In this document: positions 7,574 to 17,127 of the stretch, in pieces
Layout: each line of letters starts with the position of its first letter
Numbering within the stretch: the stretch's first letter is position 1
From: Micromonospora parathelypteridis
GTDB taxonomy: Bacteria; Actinomycetota; Actinomycetes; Mycobacteriales; Micromonosporaceae
Direction: 5' to 3'
Assembly: GCF_014201145.1 (NCBI RefSeq)
Contig: NZ_JACHDP010000001.1
Coordinates: 2,170,001-2,234,000, forward strand
DNA: 64,000 nt
Translations under genes and position numbers: made by a program
Notes under the pieces: model-generated
What the model was told of the DNA's origin: nothing
The model's database searches: none
What the model saw: only the letters and a program-made list of their open reading frames with translations

Positions 7574-9082
7574 GTGGGCATATTGTCCGAGAAGTCGACC
7601 GGGGCGTCGTGGGACCACCTGCGCGGCGCACCGGTCTGGCTTGCCCCGGCGCTGCTGACCCTGGCGGTGACCCTGACCGGGCTGGGCTCCGCCCAGCTCT
7701 GGCGCGACGAGTTGGCGACCTGGAGCGCGGCCACCCGGTCGCCACACGACCTGGCCCGGTTGGCCGGCACCATCGACGCCGCCACCGGGCCGTACTACCT
7801 GCTGATGCACGGCTGGACCAGGGTCGTCGGCGACTCCACGATCGCCCTCCGCGTACCGGCCGTGCTGGCGATGACCGTGGCCGCCGGGTTGCTCGCCGTG
7901 CTCGGCGCGCGGCTCGTCGACCGCCGAACCGGCCTCTTCGCCGGGCTGCTGTTCGCGGTGCTCCCCGGCACTTCGCGCTACGGGCAGGAGGCCCGCCCGT
8001 ACGCGCTGGCCACCATGCTCGCGGTGCTCGCCACCCTGCTGCTGGTGAGCGCACTGCGCCGGCCCAGCTGGGCCCGTTGGGCCGGGTACGCGGCCGCCGT
8101 CGCCGCGCTCGGACTCATCCATCTGATCGCCCTCACCCTGCTCGCCGCGCACGCGCTGGTCGTCCTGCTCGTCTGGTGGCGCGGTCCGGTCGCGGCCGGC
8201 ATCGCCACCCCGGCTGACGGCGGCGCTGAGCGGGACCGGCGGGTGTGGCGGTGGGTGGTCGCCGTGGTGCCGGTCGTGCTGCTGGTCAGCCCGCTGCTGC
8301 TCAAGGCCCGGGCACAGCGGTCTCGGCAGCTGAACTGGGTCCACCTTGCTCGACTGGACGACCTCACCGCCCTGCCCGGTGGCGTGACCCAGAGCAGCGT
8401 GGTGGGCGGCCTGCTGGTCGGGGTCGCCGCACTGGGCGCGGCCCGGCTCGGGCGGCGCGCCCTGCTGCCGGTGAGCGCGGTGCTGCTGCCCGTGCTGCTG
8501 CTCTTCGCCGCCGGCACTGTCGTCGCGCTGTGGGTGCCCCGGTACCTGGTCTTCGTGGTGCCCCTCGCCTGCCTGCTGGCGGGCGCGGCGCTGGCCGCGG
8601 TGGCCGCGCCGGCCGCGCTCGTCGTGGTGGTCCTGGCCGGGCTGCTCGGCCTGCCCGACCAGACCGCGCTGCGGCGGACCCACGAATGGCCGCGCAGCGC
8701 GCCGGTGGACTACGCGGGCGCGGCGCGGGTGATCGCAGACGGTCAGCGACCGGGCGACGCGGTGGTCTACTCGCCCCGGCAGAGCTGGCTCTTTCTCGAC
8801 CTCGGCATCGAGTACCACCTCGGCGACCCGCCAAGGGACGTGCTGGTCACCGAGGACGAGGTCCGCCGGGGTGACCTGTGGGCCGCCGAGTGCCCCCAAC
8901 CGGCGCAGTGCCTGGTTGGCACGACACGGGTGTGGCTGGTCATTTCCGGCCGACACGCCGAACCGCTGGCGGCCGTGACCGGGGCCAAGGGCGACGCGCT
9001 ACGCGCGGACTTCACCGTCGCCCAGGTCTGGCAGCGCCCCGGCCTGACCGTCGCCCTGCTGACCAGCCGACCCAACCGCTGA
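7574..9082 (+). CDS. Membrane glycosyltransferase, GT-C fold (PMT/ArnT-like)
   Basis: A 502-residue polytopic membrane protein. The N-terminal region after the first membrane helix has WRDELATW, the acidic loop expected of GT-C enzymes of the dolichyl-phosphate-mannose/ArnT group, which use a polyprenyl-phosphate sugar. Roughly ten hydrophobic segments fill residues 20-370. The C-terminal ~130 residues are soluble with YAGAARVIADGQRPGDAVVY and a CPQPAQC cysteine pair, probably an outer domain. The GTG start follows weak CAGGCT at -12. It stands alone between oppositely oriented neighbours; acceptor unknown. Confidence 0.75.
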   Translation: MGILSEKSTGASWDHLRGAPVWLAPALLTLAVTLTGLGSAQLWRDELATWSAATRSPHDLARLAGTIDAATGPYYLLMHGWTRVVGDSTIALRVPAVLAMTVAAGLLAVLGARLVDRRTGLFAGLLFAVLPGTSRYGQEARPYALATMLAVLATLLLVSALRRPSWARWAGYAAAVAALGLIHLIALTLLAAHALVVLLVWWRGPVAAGIATPADGGAERDRRVWRWVVAVVPVVLLVSPLLLKARAQRSRQLNWVHLARLDDLTALPGGVTQSSVVGGLLVGVAALGAARLGRRALLPVSAVLLPVLLLFAAGTVVALWVPRYLVFVVPLACLLAGAALAAVAAPAALVVVVLAGLLGLPDQTALRRTHEWPRSAPVDYAGAARVIADGQRPGDAVVYSPRQSWLFLDLGIEYHLGDPPRDVLVTEDEVRRGDLWAAECPQPAQCLVGTTRVWLVISGRHAEPLAAVTGAKGDALRADFTVAQVWQRPGLTVALLTSRPNR

Positions 9083-9121
9083 CCGGACCGCACCCGGTCG
9101 CCGGCCCGGTCGAACACGACC

Positions 9122-10720
9122 TCAGGCCTGCGAGCGGCCGTCGTGGGCGCTGCGGGCCAGCGGAACGACAAGCATCGCCTCGGTGCCGCCGTTGGCACCG
9201 GCACGCAGCTCGATGGTGCCGCGCAGCTCACCGGTGACCAGGGCTCGGACAATCTGCAGGCCGAGTCGGCTGCCGCGTTCGGCGTCGAAGTCGGGCGGCA
9301 GCCCACGCCCGTTGTCCGTCACCGAAACATGCAACATCTTGCGGAACCGGTGCGCCGACACCACCACCTCCGGCCGCACCGACGGATCGGCCTCCGGCAC
9401 GACGGCCGGCACGAAATCAGGGCCGGCCACGGCGGAGGCGGGCTCGTCGTCCGCCTCCTCGGCCGGCGGGAAGCCGTGCTCGACGGCGTTGAGCAGCAAC
9501 TCGTTGAGGACCATCACCAGCGAGGTCGCGATCTCCGCCGGCAGCACACCGAAGCTGCCCTGCCGACGCATGCCGACGCTCACCTCCGTCGCGGCGACCT
9601 CGGTCGCGGCGCTGGCCACCCGGTCGACGATGCCGTCGAACTCGACCGCCTCGTCGCTGGACATGGAGAGCGTCTCGTGCACCAGCGCGATCGAGGCGAC
9701 CCGGCGGACCGACTCCTCCAGGGCGACCCGAGCCTCCGGCATCGCCACCCGGCGGGCCTGCAACCGCAGCAGCGCGGCAACGGTCTGGAGGTTGTTCTTC
9801 ACCCGGTGGTGGATCTCCCGGATCGTGGCGTCCTTGGTGATCAGTGCCCGATCGCGGCGGCGGACCTCGGTGATGTCCCGCACCAGCACGAGCGCGCCGA
9901 TCGGCACCCCGGCGGGCATCAGTGGCAGCGCCCGGGTGAGCATCGTCGCGCCACGTGCGTCGATCTCCCGTCGGGGCGGCGCCTCACCGCGCAGCGCGGC
10001 CAGGATGCCGTTCGCCGCCTCGGTGCCGTCCAGCGGGTCGCCGGCCAGCCGGCGATGCAGCGCGGCGAGGTCTTCGCCCACCAGGTGGGAGGCGTAACCC
10101 AACCGGCGGTACGCCGACTGCGCGTTCGGGCTCGCGTAGGTGACCTTGCCGCCGGCGTCCAGCCGCACCAGTCCATCACCGACCCGGGGCGCGGAGGTGG
10201 TCTCACCCGGGTGCCGGGGCGGTGGGAAGGTGCCATCCGCGATCATCTGGGCCAGGTCGTCGGCCGTGGTCAGGTAGTTGAGCTCCAGCTGGCTGGGGGT
10301 ACGCGCGGTGGAGAGGTTGGTGTCCCGGCCCACCACGGCGATCACCTCGCCGGCCTCACCCTCGGCCGTCCGCAGACGGACCGGGATCGCCTCGTGCCGG
10401 GCGGGGACGTCGCCGTACCAGACCGGGTCGCCCTCCCGCCAGATCCGGCCCTGGGAGTACGCCACTCCCAGGTGGGCCACCTCCGGCCCGCCGACGATCC
10501 GCCCCACCTGGTCGTCCTGATAGGCGGTGGGTGCGGTGGTCGGGCGGACCTGGGCGACGCAGAGGAACGTGCCGTCGGCGTCGACCGGCACCCAGAGCAG
10601 CAGGTCAGCGAAGGACAGATCGGAGAGCAGCTGCCAGTCGCCGGCGATCCGGTGCAGGTGGTCGATGTCGGCCGGACGGAGATGGGTGTGCTCCTCGGCA
10701 AGGTCGCGCAGCGTGGACAC
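9122..10720 (-). CDS. pdtaS: PdtaS-type sensor histidine kinase
   Basis: A 532-residue soluble kinase with no membrane segment. An N-terminal GAF-like domain (about 20-160) is followed by a PAS-like domain (about 185-290). The HisKA_2 dimerisation box IREIHHRVKNNLQTVAALL places the phosphorylated histidine at about H304. The ATPase domain has an N box in LVMVLNELLLNAVEHGF and a G box in DNGRGLP. M. tuberculosis PdtaS (Rv3220c) has this architecture and sits beside whiB1; the partner PdtaR, an ANTAR RNA-binding regulator, is not in this window. The start codon is GTG, with the SIS gene ending 25 nt upstream. Confidence 0.9.
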   Translation of the reverse strand: MSTLRDLAEEHTHLRPADIDHLHRIAGDWQLLSDLSFADLLLWVPVDADGTFLCVAQVRPTTAPTAYQDDQVGRIVGGPEVAHLGVAYSQGRIWREGDPVWYGDVPARHEAIPVRLRTAEGEAGEVIAVVGRDTNLSTARTPSQLELNYLTTADDLAQMIADGTFPPPRHPGETTSAPRVGDGLVRLDAGGKVTYASPNAQSAYRRLGYASHLVGEDLAALHRRLAGDPLDGTEAANGILAALRGEAPPRREIDARGATMLTRALPLMPAGVPIGALVLVRDITEVRRRDRALITKDATIREIHHRVKNNLQTVAALLRLQARRVAMPEARVALEESVRRVASIALVHETLSMSSDEAVEFDGIVDRVASAATEVAATEVSVGMRRQGSFGVLPAEIATSLVMVLNELLLNAVEHGFPPAEEADDEPASAVAGPDFVPAVVPEADPSVRPEVVVSAHRFRKMLHVSVTDNGRGLPPDFDAERGSRLGLQIVRALVTGELRGTIELRAGANGGTEAMLVVPLARSAHDGRSQA

Positions 10721-10745
10721 GGTGACCAGGGTGCCACGCCGGGCC

Positions 10746-11798
10746 TCACATCGTCGCGGTGACCTTCTTCAACCCGCGCGGCGCGTCCGGGTCCTCACCT
10801 CGCGTGAGCGCCAGGGCCAGCGCCAACCGCTGCAGCGGCAGGATGTCCAGCAGCGGGGCGTACCGCTCGTCGACCTCCGGAACGGCCAGCCGGGTGGCGC
10901 CCGGCACGTCGGCGGAGCCGACCACCACGACGTCGGCGCGGCGTTCGCCGAGGCGGGGCAGCACCTCGCCCATCGACCGTCCACCCGGACCGGAGCCGAC
11001 CAGGGCGAGCACCGGCACCTCCGGGTCGGTCATCGCGAGCGGGCCGTGCAGCAGGTCGGCGCCGGAGAAGGCGAGCGCCGGCAGGTACGAGGTCTCCATC
11101 AGCTTCAACGCGGCCTCCCGGGCGGTCGGGTAGGCGTACCCCCGGCCGGTGGTGACCAGTTGGCGGGCGAACCGGTAACGCGGCGCGAGCTGGGCCGGGG
11201 TGCCGTCGGTCAGGGTGCGGGCGGCCAACTCGGGCAGGGCGTCGAGCGCCTCGCGTTCGGCCGCCGGGAGCACGCCGTCGCCGGCCCGGATGCCCTCCAC
11301 CAGCATCAGCAGGGCGAGCAGTTCGGCGGTGTACGTCTTGGTGGCGGCCACCGCCCGCTCGTGCCCGGCGGCGATGTCGATGCTCAGCTCGGCCACCTCG
11401 GCCAGCGGCGACCCTGGCGCGTTCGTCACCGCGAGGGTCAGCGCCCCGGTGGCTCGGGCGGCGCGCAGCACCTCGGCCAGGTCGGGTGACCCGCCGCTCT
11501 GGCTGACCCCGACGACCAGCGCGTCGGACAGGTCGGGGCGAGCCCCGAAGAGGGTGACCGCGCTCGGCGAGGCGAGCCCGGCGGGTAGGCCGAGCCGGAT
11601 CTCGGTCAGGTACGCCCCGTAGAGGGCCGCATGGTCCGAGGTGCCGCGGGCGGTGAAGACCACGTGCCGCGGGCGACGCTCGGCGATCACCGCCGCCACG
11701 CGGGCGATCTCGGCGGCGTTGGCGGCGGAGAGCAGCCGCGCGTAGCCAGCCGGCTGCTCGTCGATGTCGGCGGCCATCCCAGCCCCTGCACGTGTCAC
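10746..11798 (-). CDS. Double-SIS sugar isomerase-like protein
   Basis: A 350-residue protein with two SIS (sugar isomerase) domains. The phosphosugar-binding blocks are FTARGTSDHAALYG, VGVSQSGGSPDLAEVL and AVAATKTYTAELLAL, followed by YPTAREAALKLMETS. This matches the isomerase half of GlmS but there is no N-terminal glutamine amidotransferase domain, so it is more like an AgaS or amino-sugar deaminase/isomerase. I choose GTG at 11798, 5 nt after GGGGGGAG; GTG at 11804 touches that site. No DasR-like operator (TGGTCTAGACCA) is visible upstream. Confidence 0.82.
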   Translation of the reverse strand: MTRAGAGMAADIDEQPAGYARLLSAANAAEIARVAAVIAERRPRHVVFTARGTSDHAALYGAYLTEIRLGLPAGLASPSAVTLFGARPDLSDALVVGVSQSGGSPDLAEVLRAARATGALTLAVTNAPGSPLAEVAELSIDIAAGHERAVAATKTYTAELLALLMLVEGIRAGDGVLPAAEREALDALPELAARTLTDGTPAQLAPRYRFARQLVTTGRGYAYPTAREAALKLMETSYLPALAFSGADLLHGPLAMTDPEVPVLALVGSGPGGRSMGEVLPRLGERRADVVVVGSADVPGATRLAVPEVDERYAPLLDILPLQRLALALALTRGEDPDAPRGLKKVTATM

Positions 11799-11966
11799 GG
11801 ACACTCCCCCCTTGCGCGATTACCGCGCGATTCCTGCTCAGTCTTGCACTTTTTATCGTATCTCAGCAATCGAACGAGCAGGAGTGCGCAGGCGATCACC
11901 GAATGATCCCAATATCAACTACGCTTGCCCCGCCACACACGGTCTAGGTTGCGACGAGAGGACGAC

Positions 11967-13796
11967 GTGCCCGAGGGAACGGACGACCCCGCGCTCTCCG
12001 CGACGGAGGAGCTGGCGCTGGCCCGGCTGGCACTCGACGAGGGCGACCTGCAGCACGCCGCCGGCCACCTCGCCGGCGCGTTGGCGCAGGCCCCCACCCT
12101 CCCGGAGGTGCACGAGACGCTGGCGCGGCTCGCCACGGCGAGCGGCGGTGGCCTCGACCTCTTCCCGATCAACCACCACACCTTCGTGGGTGCGGTCGTC
12201 GCCCGCGCCCATCTGCTCGCCACCGTCGGCCGCCCCGCCGAAGGGTTGGAGCTGCTGGCCGCGGCGACCGCGTACGCGCCGGGCGTCCAGTGGGCCGGCG
12301 TTCCGTGGGTCACCGCGCCCGAGTTGGCCGAACGGCTGACGCCGGAGCACATCGCCCGCATCCTCATGCAGATCTGCGCCTCGCTGCCCGACCCGGTGCC
12401 GCGGGTCGGCCGGGACGCCCTCACGCCGTACCTCACGCTGGCCCACAACGCGGTCACCGTCCACCCCGAGCACGGTCTGCTGCTGGGCGCGGCGTCCGCG
12501 CTGGCCCGGCGTCTCGGTGAGGCCGCGCTCGCGGTCCGCTGGGCCACCCGAGGGGTACGCGCACAACCGTCGAAGATGGGCGAGGTCTGGCTCGGGTACG
12601 CGTACCGCAGCGCGGGCCGGACCCGCGACGGCCTCGCCGCCCTCGGTCGGGCCGTGGAGCTGGACCCCGACGACCTGGCGATCTACGCGGACATCGCCGG
12701 CACCCTGGCCGAGATCGGCCGGCTGGACGAGGCGCTGGAGTGGACCGAGCGGGCGCTGGCGCGCGACCCGTCGTTCGACTGCGCGGTGCACACCGCCCAC
12801 CGCCTGCGGCACCAGCGCGACGGCGACCTGGCCCACCTGGTCGCGCTCGCCGACTTCGTCCGCGACCACCCCGACGACAGCCACGAGCACGGTGACCTGG
12901 CCCAGTGCTGCCGAGGCCGGCCCTGGCTCGGCCAACTGACCCCGGCCGGCGGTCCACTCGTCGACGCGATGCGCCAGGCGGTGGCCGATGACGACAACGG
13001 TCTCGGCAACGCCGTACGCCTACCCGCCGCCGCCCCGCCGAGCGCCGTCCGGACGGCGACGTCCACTGCTCCCGGGCTGCGGATCGACATCGTCGGAACG
13101 CCGGACCCGGACCCCCGCGAGCCCCGACGGGCGTCCGCCCAGCGGTTGTGGCACTACGCGGACAACGTCCCCACGCCCGCGCTGCCGGCGCCCTCGGCGA
13201 CGGCGGTCGAACGGATCGGGCAGATCGCGCACCCGGCGTGGCCACACCCACCGGCGGCGTACGACGCGGCGGTGGGCCTGGCCGGTCTCGACGTTGCCGA
13301 CCTGCTCGGCCTGCTGGTGCACCCACCGGCGGCGCCGGCCAACGCGGTGGGTCGGCTGCTGGCCGCCCACGACCCGTCGGTCTGGGTCCGTGGTGTGCAG
13401 GTGTGGGCCTGCCTGGGGCTGCTGCACCACCGCACCGACGAGCCGTGGGAGGGGTCGACCCGGCGCCGCGTGCTGCTCGACCTGATCTGGGACGTCGAGG
13501 ACTGGGTCACCGAGGCGGCGTTGTTCGCCCTGGTCACCGCCGCCTGGGTGGACCCCTCGGTACGGTCGGACGTGGCGCGGGTGGTGGCGGATCGGCTCGC
13601 CGACGCGGCCGCCGTGGCTCGGGCCCGACCGGTCCCGATCGCCGTCTCGCTGGCTCACCTGGCGCTTGCCGCCCCCGAGCTGGACCCCGCCACCGCGGCA
13701 CTGGCCACCGAACTGATCGGCACCCGATCCCCTCGACTCCCCCGCCCGCGCAACCCCCTCCGTCGCCTCTGGCAACGCCTCACGCGCCACAACTGA
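11967..13796 (+). CDS. TPR-repeat protein
   Basis: A 609-residue soluble protein. Residues ~20-280 are helical with several tetratricopeptide repeats, the clearest being GEVWLGYAYRSAGRTRDG and the next repeat ending LDEALEWTERALARDPSF. The C-terminal half is rich in W, H and A and shows helical-repeat character without a family I recognise. TPR arrays act as protein-binding scaffolds; the partner is unknown. GTG at 11967 is 5 nt after GAGAGG. A separate TAGGTT at 11945-11950 could be its -10 element. Confidence 0.78.
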   Translation: MPEGTDDPALSATEELALARLALDEGDLQHAAGHLAGALAQAPTLPEVHETLARLATASGGGLDLFPINHHTFVGAVVARAHLLATVGRPAEGLELLAAATAYAPGVQWAGVPWVTAPELAERLTPEHIARILMQICASLPDPVPRVGRDALTPYLTLAHNAVTVHPEHGLLLGAASALARRLGEAALAVRWATRGVRAQPSKMGEVWLGYAYRSAGRTRDGLAALGRAVELDPDDLAIYADIAGTLAEIGRLDEALEWTERALARDPSFDCAVHTAHRLRHQRDGDLAHLVALADFVRDHPDDSHEHGDLAQCCRGRPWLGQLTPAGGPLVDAMRQAVADDDNGLGNAVRLPAAAPPSAVRTATSTAPGLRIDIVGTPDPDPREPRRASAQRLWHYADNVPTPALPAPSATAVERIGQIAHPAWPHPPAAYDAAVGLAGLDVADLLGLLVHPPAAPANAVGRLLAAHDPSVWVRGVQVWACLGLLHHRTDEPWEGSTRRRVLLDLIWDVEDWVTEAALFALVTAAWVDPSVRSDVARVVADRLADAAAVARARPVPIAVSLAHLALAAPELDPATAALATELIGTRSPRLPRPRNPLRRLWQRLTRHN

Positions 13797-13833
13797 CCGC
13801 GCCGCGCCGGCCCGGAGGGCAGACGCGGCGCGG
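13797..13833. terminator. Terminator after the TPR gene
   Basis: Perfect 10-bp stem CCGCGCCGCG / CGCGGCGCGG immediately after the TPR stop codon and 14 nt before the end of the convergent efflux gene. No T run, as is common in this GC-rich background. Confidence 0.55.
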
Positions 13834-13846
13834 CAGGTGTGTCGGG

Positions 13847-15433
13847 TCAGGCGACGGAGGCCTTGCCGAGGGCGATCTCGGCTTCCTCCTCCGGGGTGGC
13901 CTGCGGCGGCGCCTCGTTGGCGGTCCGCAGCGGGATCTCCTTGATGAACCAGGCGAGCACCGGGATCGCGATGGTGAACACCACCGCCCAGAGGAAGACG
14001 TGCGAGATCGCGTCGGAGAGGCCACCGAGCACCAACTCGCGCGCCTGGGCGGGGAGCTCCTTGAGCTTCGCCAGGTCCATTCCGGCGCCGCCGGACTCGC
14101 CGCCGAAGGCCCGTCCGCCCTCGGAGCTGGCCAACCGGTTGGCGAAGATCGCGCCGAACAGCGAGATGCCGAACGAGCCGCCGATCGACCGGAAGAACGT
14201 CGCCGCGCCGCTGGCCGCGCCGAGGTCCTTCTGCTCCACGCTGTTCTGCGCGATCAGCATCGAGGTCTGCATGAGGAAGCCCATGCCGACGCCGAGCACG
14301 ACCATGTACAGCGAGGACATCACCTTGCTGGTGTCGGTGTCGAGCATGGACAGCAGCGCCATGCCCGCGGTCATCACCACACCACCGATGATCGGGTACG
14401 CCCGGTACTTACCGTTCTTGGTGATCGCCCGGCCGATGACCAGCGAGACGACCAGCATGCCGAACATCAGGGGCAGCAGCAGCAGACCACTGTTGGTCGC
14501 CGACGCTCCCTGCACGGTCTGCTGGTAGAGCGGCAGGAAGTTCATCGCGCCGAACATCGCGAAGCCGAGCAGGAAGCCGATCACCGAGATCAGCGCGAAG
14601 TTGCGGTTGGCGAAGAGCGCCAACGGGAGGATCGGCTCCTGGACGCGACGCTCCACCAGGCCGAAGGCCACCAGCGCGAGCACACCCAGCACGGCCAGGC
14701 CGAGGATCTGCGGCGACGTCCAGTCGTACTCGTTGCCACCCCAGGTGGTGATGAGCACGATCGCGGTGATGCCGACCGAGAGCAGCCCGGCGCCGAGCCA
14801 GTCGATCCGGTGCTCGGTGCGGTACTTCGGCAGGTGCATGGTGGTGATCAGCACGAGCAGCGCGACCCCACCCAGCGGCAGGTTCACGTAGAACGCCCAG
14901 CGCCAGGAGAGGTGATCGGTGATGAAGCCACCGGCCAGCGGGCCGGCGACCATGGCGATGGCCATGATGCCGGCGATCATGCCCTGGTAGCGCCCACGCT
15001 CGCGGGGCGGGACCAGGTCACCGATGATCGCCATCACGCCGACCATGAGCCCACCGGCACCGAGGCCCTGCACGGCCCGGAAGGCGATGAGCTGAACCAT
15101 GCCGTCCTGCGGGCCGCCGAGCATCCCGGAGCCGGCCATGCCACAGAGGGCCGAGCCGACGATGAAGACGACGACCGAGGTCAGGAAGACCGACTTGCGG
15201 CCGTAGAGGTCACCGAGCTTGCCCCAGATCGGGGTGGAGACGGTGGTGCCCAGGACGTACGCGGTAACCACCCAGGTGAAGTGGTTGAGGCCGCCGAACT
15301 CGCCGACGATCCGCGGTAGCGCGGTGCTGACGATCATGTTGTCGAGCATCGCGAGCATCATCGCGATCATCAGCCCGAACAGCACGACCCGTATGTTGTT
15401 GGGTCGTACGCCGGTCTGGGTTGCCTGAGTCAT
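13847..15433 (-). CDS. DHA2-family (14-TM) drug efflux transporter
   Basis: A 528-residue proton-driven exporter of the EmrB/QacA branch of the major facilitator superfamily. About 14 membrane helices are evident. Motif A appears as GKLGDLYGRKSVF, the helix-1 block is MLDNMIVSTALPRIV, and the antiporter motif C region is AGPLAGGFITDHLSWRW. The ATG at 15433 is 8 nt downstream of GGGGGAG. It is divergent from a TetR regulator with two palindromic operators between them, so it is very likely repressed by that protein and induced by a drug or metabolite. Confidence 0.92.
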   Translation of the reverse strand: MTQATQTGVRPNNIRVVLFGLMIAMMLAMLDNMIVSTALPRIVGEFGGLNHFTWVVTAYVLGTTVSTPIWGKLGDLYGRKSVFLTSVVVFIVGSALCGMAGSGMLGGPQDGMVQLIAFRAVQGLGAGGLMVGVMAIIGDLVPPRERGRYQGMIAGIMAIAMVAGPLAGGFITDHLSWRWAFYVNLPLGGVALLVLITTMHLPKYRTEHRIDWLGAGLLSVGITAIVLITTWGGNEYDWTSPQILGLAVLGVLALVAFGLVERRVQEPILPLALFANRNFALISVIGFLLGFAMFGAMNFLPLYQQTVQGASATNSGLLLLPLMFGMLVVSLVIGRAITKNGKYRAYPIIGGVVMTAGMALLSMLDTDTSKVMSSLYMVVLGVGMGFLMQTSMLIAQNSVEQKDLGAASGAATFFRSIGGSFGISLFGAIFANRLASSEGGRAFGGESGGAGMDLAKLKELPAQARELVLGGLSDAISHVFLWAVVFTIAIPVLAWFIKEIPLRTANEAPPQATPEEEAEIALGKASVA

Positions 15434-15464
15434 GGGTAAGCTCCCCCCGAGAATTGCCACACTT

Positions 15465-15506
15465 ACTTGCCGCCCGGCTAGTCACCTTACTAGCCGCACG
15501 GTAAGT
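15465..15506. promoter_or_regulatory. Tandem TetR operators
   Basis: Two 18-bp sites, ACTTGCCGCCCGGCTAGT (15465-15482) and ACTAGCCGCACGGTAAGT (15489-15506), are separated by 6 bp. The second is the reverse complement of the first at 15 of 18 positions. The first is itself a palindrome (ACT.GCCG..CGGC.AGT). They lie between the divergent efflux and tetR genes, the expected position for a TetR-family repressor binding as a dimer pair. Confidence 0.8.
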
Positions 15507-15545
15507 TGGGTAACAAGCGACGGTCAAGCCAATTGGGGGGCGTGC

Positions 15546-16163
15546 GTGAGGGAGAGCACAGGCGGGACGCGGGAGCGGATCAAGACCGTCGCGCTCGAAC
15601 TCTTCACCGAGCAGGGGTACGAGAAGACCTCGCTTCGGGAGATCGCCGAACGCCTCAATGTCACCAAGGCCGCGCTCTACTACCACTTCAAGAGCAAGGA
15701 CGACATCGTCGCCAGCTTCGTCGAGGACCGACTGGAGCAGATGGACGCGCTGAACGCCTGGGCCGAGACGCAGCCGGCCACCCTGGCCACCCGGCGCGAG
15801 CTGATCTCCCGGTACGCCGACACGATGTTCGACGGCACCCAGCCGTCGGTGATGCGCTTCTTCGAGCAGAACCAGACCGCGCTCAAGAGCCTCGCCGCCG
15901 GTCAGCAGATGCGCGGTCGGATGATGGAGCTGGCCAACGCGCTCTGCCGGGGCGACAGCTCCCCCGCCGCCCAGCTCCGCGCAGCGCTGTCACTGTTCGC
16001 GGTGCACAGCAGCTGGTTCGCGGTCCGCGCGCCGGGCATCAGCGACGACGATCGCCGCAAGCTCGCCCTGGATGTGGCCGACGAGCTGCTGGCAGCCATC
16101 GGCACCGAGCCCGACGAGGCCGCGGAGCCCGACCGGGGCGCGGCCCCGACCGACCCGGGCTGA
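15546..16163 (+). CDS. TetR-family repressor of the adjacent efflux pump
   Basis: A 205-residue TetR regulator. The N-terminal helix-turn-helix is typical: RERIKTVALELFTEQGYEKT, then SLREIAERLNVTKAALYYHF with K at the YYHFKSKDD boundary. The rest is an all-helical ligand-binding and dimer domain. GTG at 15546 is preceded by GGGGGG and gives the expected short N-terminal arm; a frame open from 15432 runs through the operators. Divergent from the DHA2 exporter, which it should repress together with itself. Confidence 0.92.
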   Translation: MRESTGGTRERIKTVALELFTEQGYEKTSLREIAERLNVTKAALYYHFKSKDDIVASFVEDRLEQMDALNAWAETQPATLATRRELISRYADTMFDGTQPSVMRFFEQNQTALKSLAAGQQMRGRMMELANALCRGDSSPAAQLRAALSLFAVHSSWFAVRAPGISDDDRRKLALDVADELLAAIGTEPDEAAEPDRGAAPTDPG

Positions 16164-16178
16164 TCGGTCGCCGGCGGG

Positions 16179-16688
16179 TCAGACGCGCGTCAGGTCCAGT
16201 CGCAGGCCGAGCAGGTCCACGTCCACCGCCGGCGACCAGTCCTTCTCCGGCGCGCGGACGAACCCGAGCCGCGAGTAGAGCCGGTGCGCCGAATCGGCCA
16301 TCCCGGCCCGGACGCAGATCACGACCGCCGTGCAGCCCAGCTCGGCCGCGCGCTCGACGCACGCCTTGGCCAGCGCGGCACCGACGCCCCGCCCCTGAGC
16401 GCCCGGGTCGACCGCGAGCATCCGGAACTCCGCCTCGCCCGGCCCGGACAACTCGGCGAACGGGGTGCCCGGCAGCACGAAGGTCACCGAGCCGAGCACC
16501 GCGTCGGTCACCTCGTCGACCGCTACCAGCACCTCGCCGCTGCCGGCCCGGGTCGACACGTCGGCCAGCACCGTGCCGTACCCGTGTTCGCCCTTGAGCT
16601 GGCCGTCCGCCTCGTAGGCGGCCACGGTCAGCCGGGCAACCGCCGGGAAGTCGGCCGGCTCGGCAGGACGAACCCGCAGCCCGCTCAA
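16179..16688 (-). CDS. GNAT N-acetyltransferase
   Basis: A 169-residue acetyl-CoA-dependent acetyltransferase. The acetyl-CoA loop is FRMLAVDPGAQGRGVGAAL, with the R/Q-x-x-G-x-G/A signature in QGRGVG. The C-terminal block HRLYSRLGFVRAPEKDW is usual for the family. It starts with TTG at 16688, overlapping the stop of the biotinyl-domain gene as TTGA, so the two are translated together. The substrate (small molecule or protein N-terminus) cannot be told. Confidence 0.88.
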   Translation of the reverse strand: MSGLRVRPAEPADFPAVARLTVAAYEADGQLKGEHGYGTVLADVSTRAGSGEVLVAVDEVTDAVLGSVTFVLPGTPFAELSGPGEAEFRMLAVDPGAQGRGVGAALAKACVERAAELGCTAVVICVRAGMADSAHRLYSRLGFVRAPEKDWSPAVDVDLLGLRLDLTRV

Positions 16689-16900
16689 GCGATCACTGCG
16701 ATCAGGTCGCCGTCCTGCACGACGTCGCCCTCATGCACGGCGAGCTGCTGGATCACGCCATCGGACTCGGCGATGACCGGGATCTCCATCTTCATCGACT
16801 CGAGGATCACCAGGGTGTCGCCCTCGGTCACAGTGTCACCCGCCGTGGCGACGACCTTCCAGACGTTCGCCACCATCTCGGCGCGGATCTCCTCGGCCAT
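16685..16900 (-). CDS. Biotin/lipoyl attachment protein (TB7.3-like)
   Basis: A 71-residue protein that is a single biotinyl domain. The modified lysine is K37 in the motif ESMKMEIPV, flanked by the paired hairpin glycines of the barwin-like fold. It corresponds to M. tuberculosis TB7.3 (Rv3221c), a small biotinylated protein next to rshA and sigH, and the neighbours here are the same. The ATG at 16900 is 8 nt after GGGAGGG. No carboxylase subunit lies nearby, so its carboxylation partner, if any, is elsewhere. Confidence 0.93.
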   Translation of the reverse strand: MAEEIRAEMVANVWKVVATAGDTVTEGDTLVILESMKMEIPVIAESDGVIQQLAVHEGDVVQDGDLIAVIA

Positions 16901-17127
16901 GTCCAGGCCCTCCCTTTTCGCGATGTGCCTGCCGACGTATCCAATCATGCGGCTGCCGGCGATGGACGCGCAGCGGCACGGCCCGGATAGCCGGCCCGCC
17001 CTGGGGAAGGCGGCGGGTGTCGACCGCACTACCATCAGCGGGTCGGACCCGATGCCGGACCGCCGGTGGGCACACCGGCGCCGAGGTCGTCCGCAGAACG
17101 GATCCGACCCATCACGAGGAGGTCAGC

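Noticed and set aside
6446..8956. An 836-codon open frame on the minus strand opposite the aldo/keto reductase and glycosyltransferase
   Set aside because: It is the GC-rich shadow of two well-supported plus-strand genes: low-complexity R/G/H/Q composition, no domains and no ribosome site.
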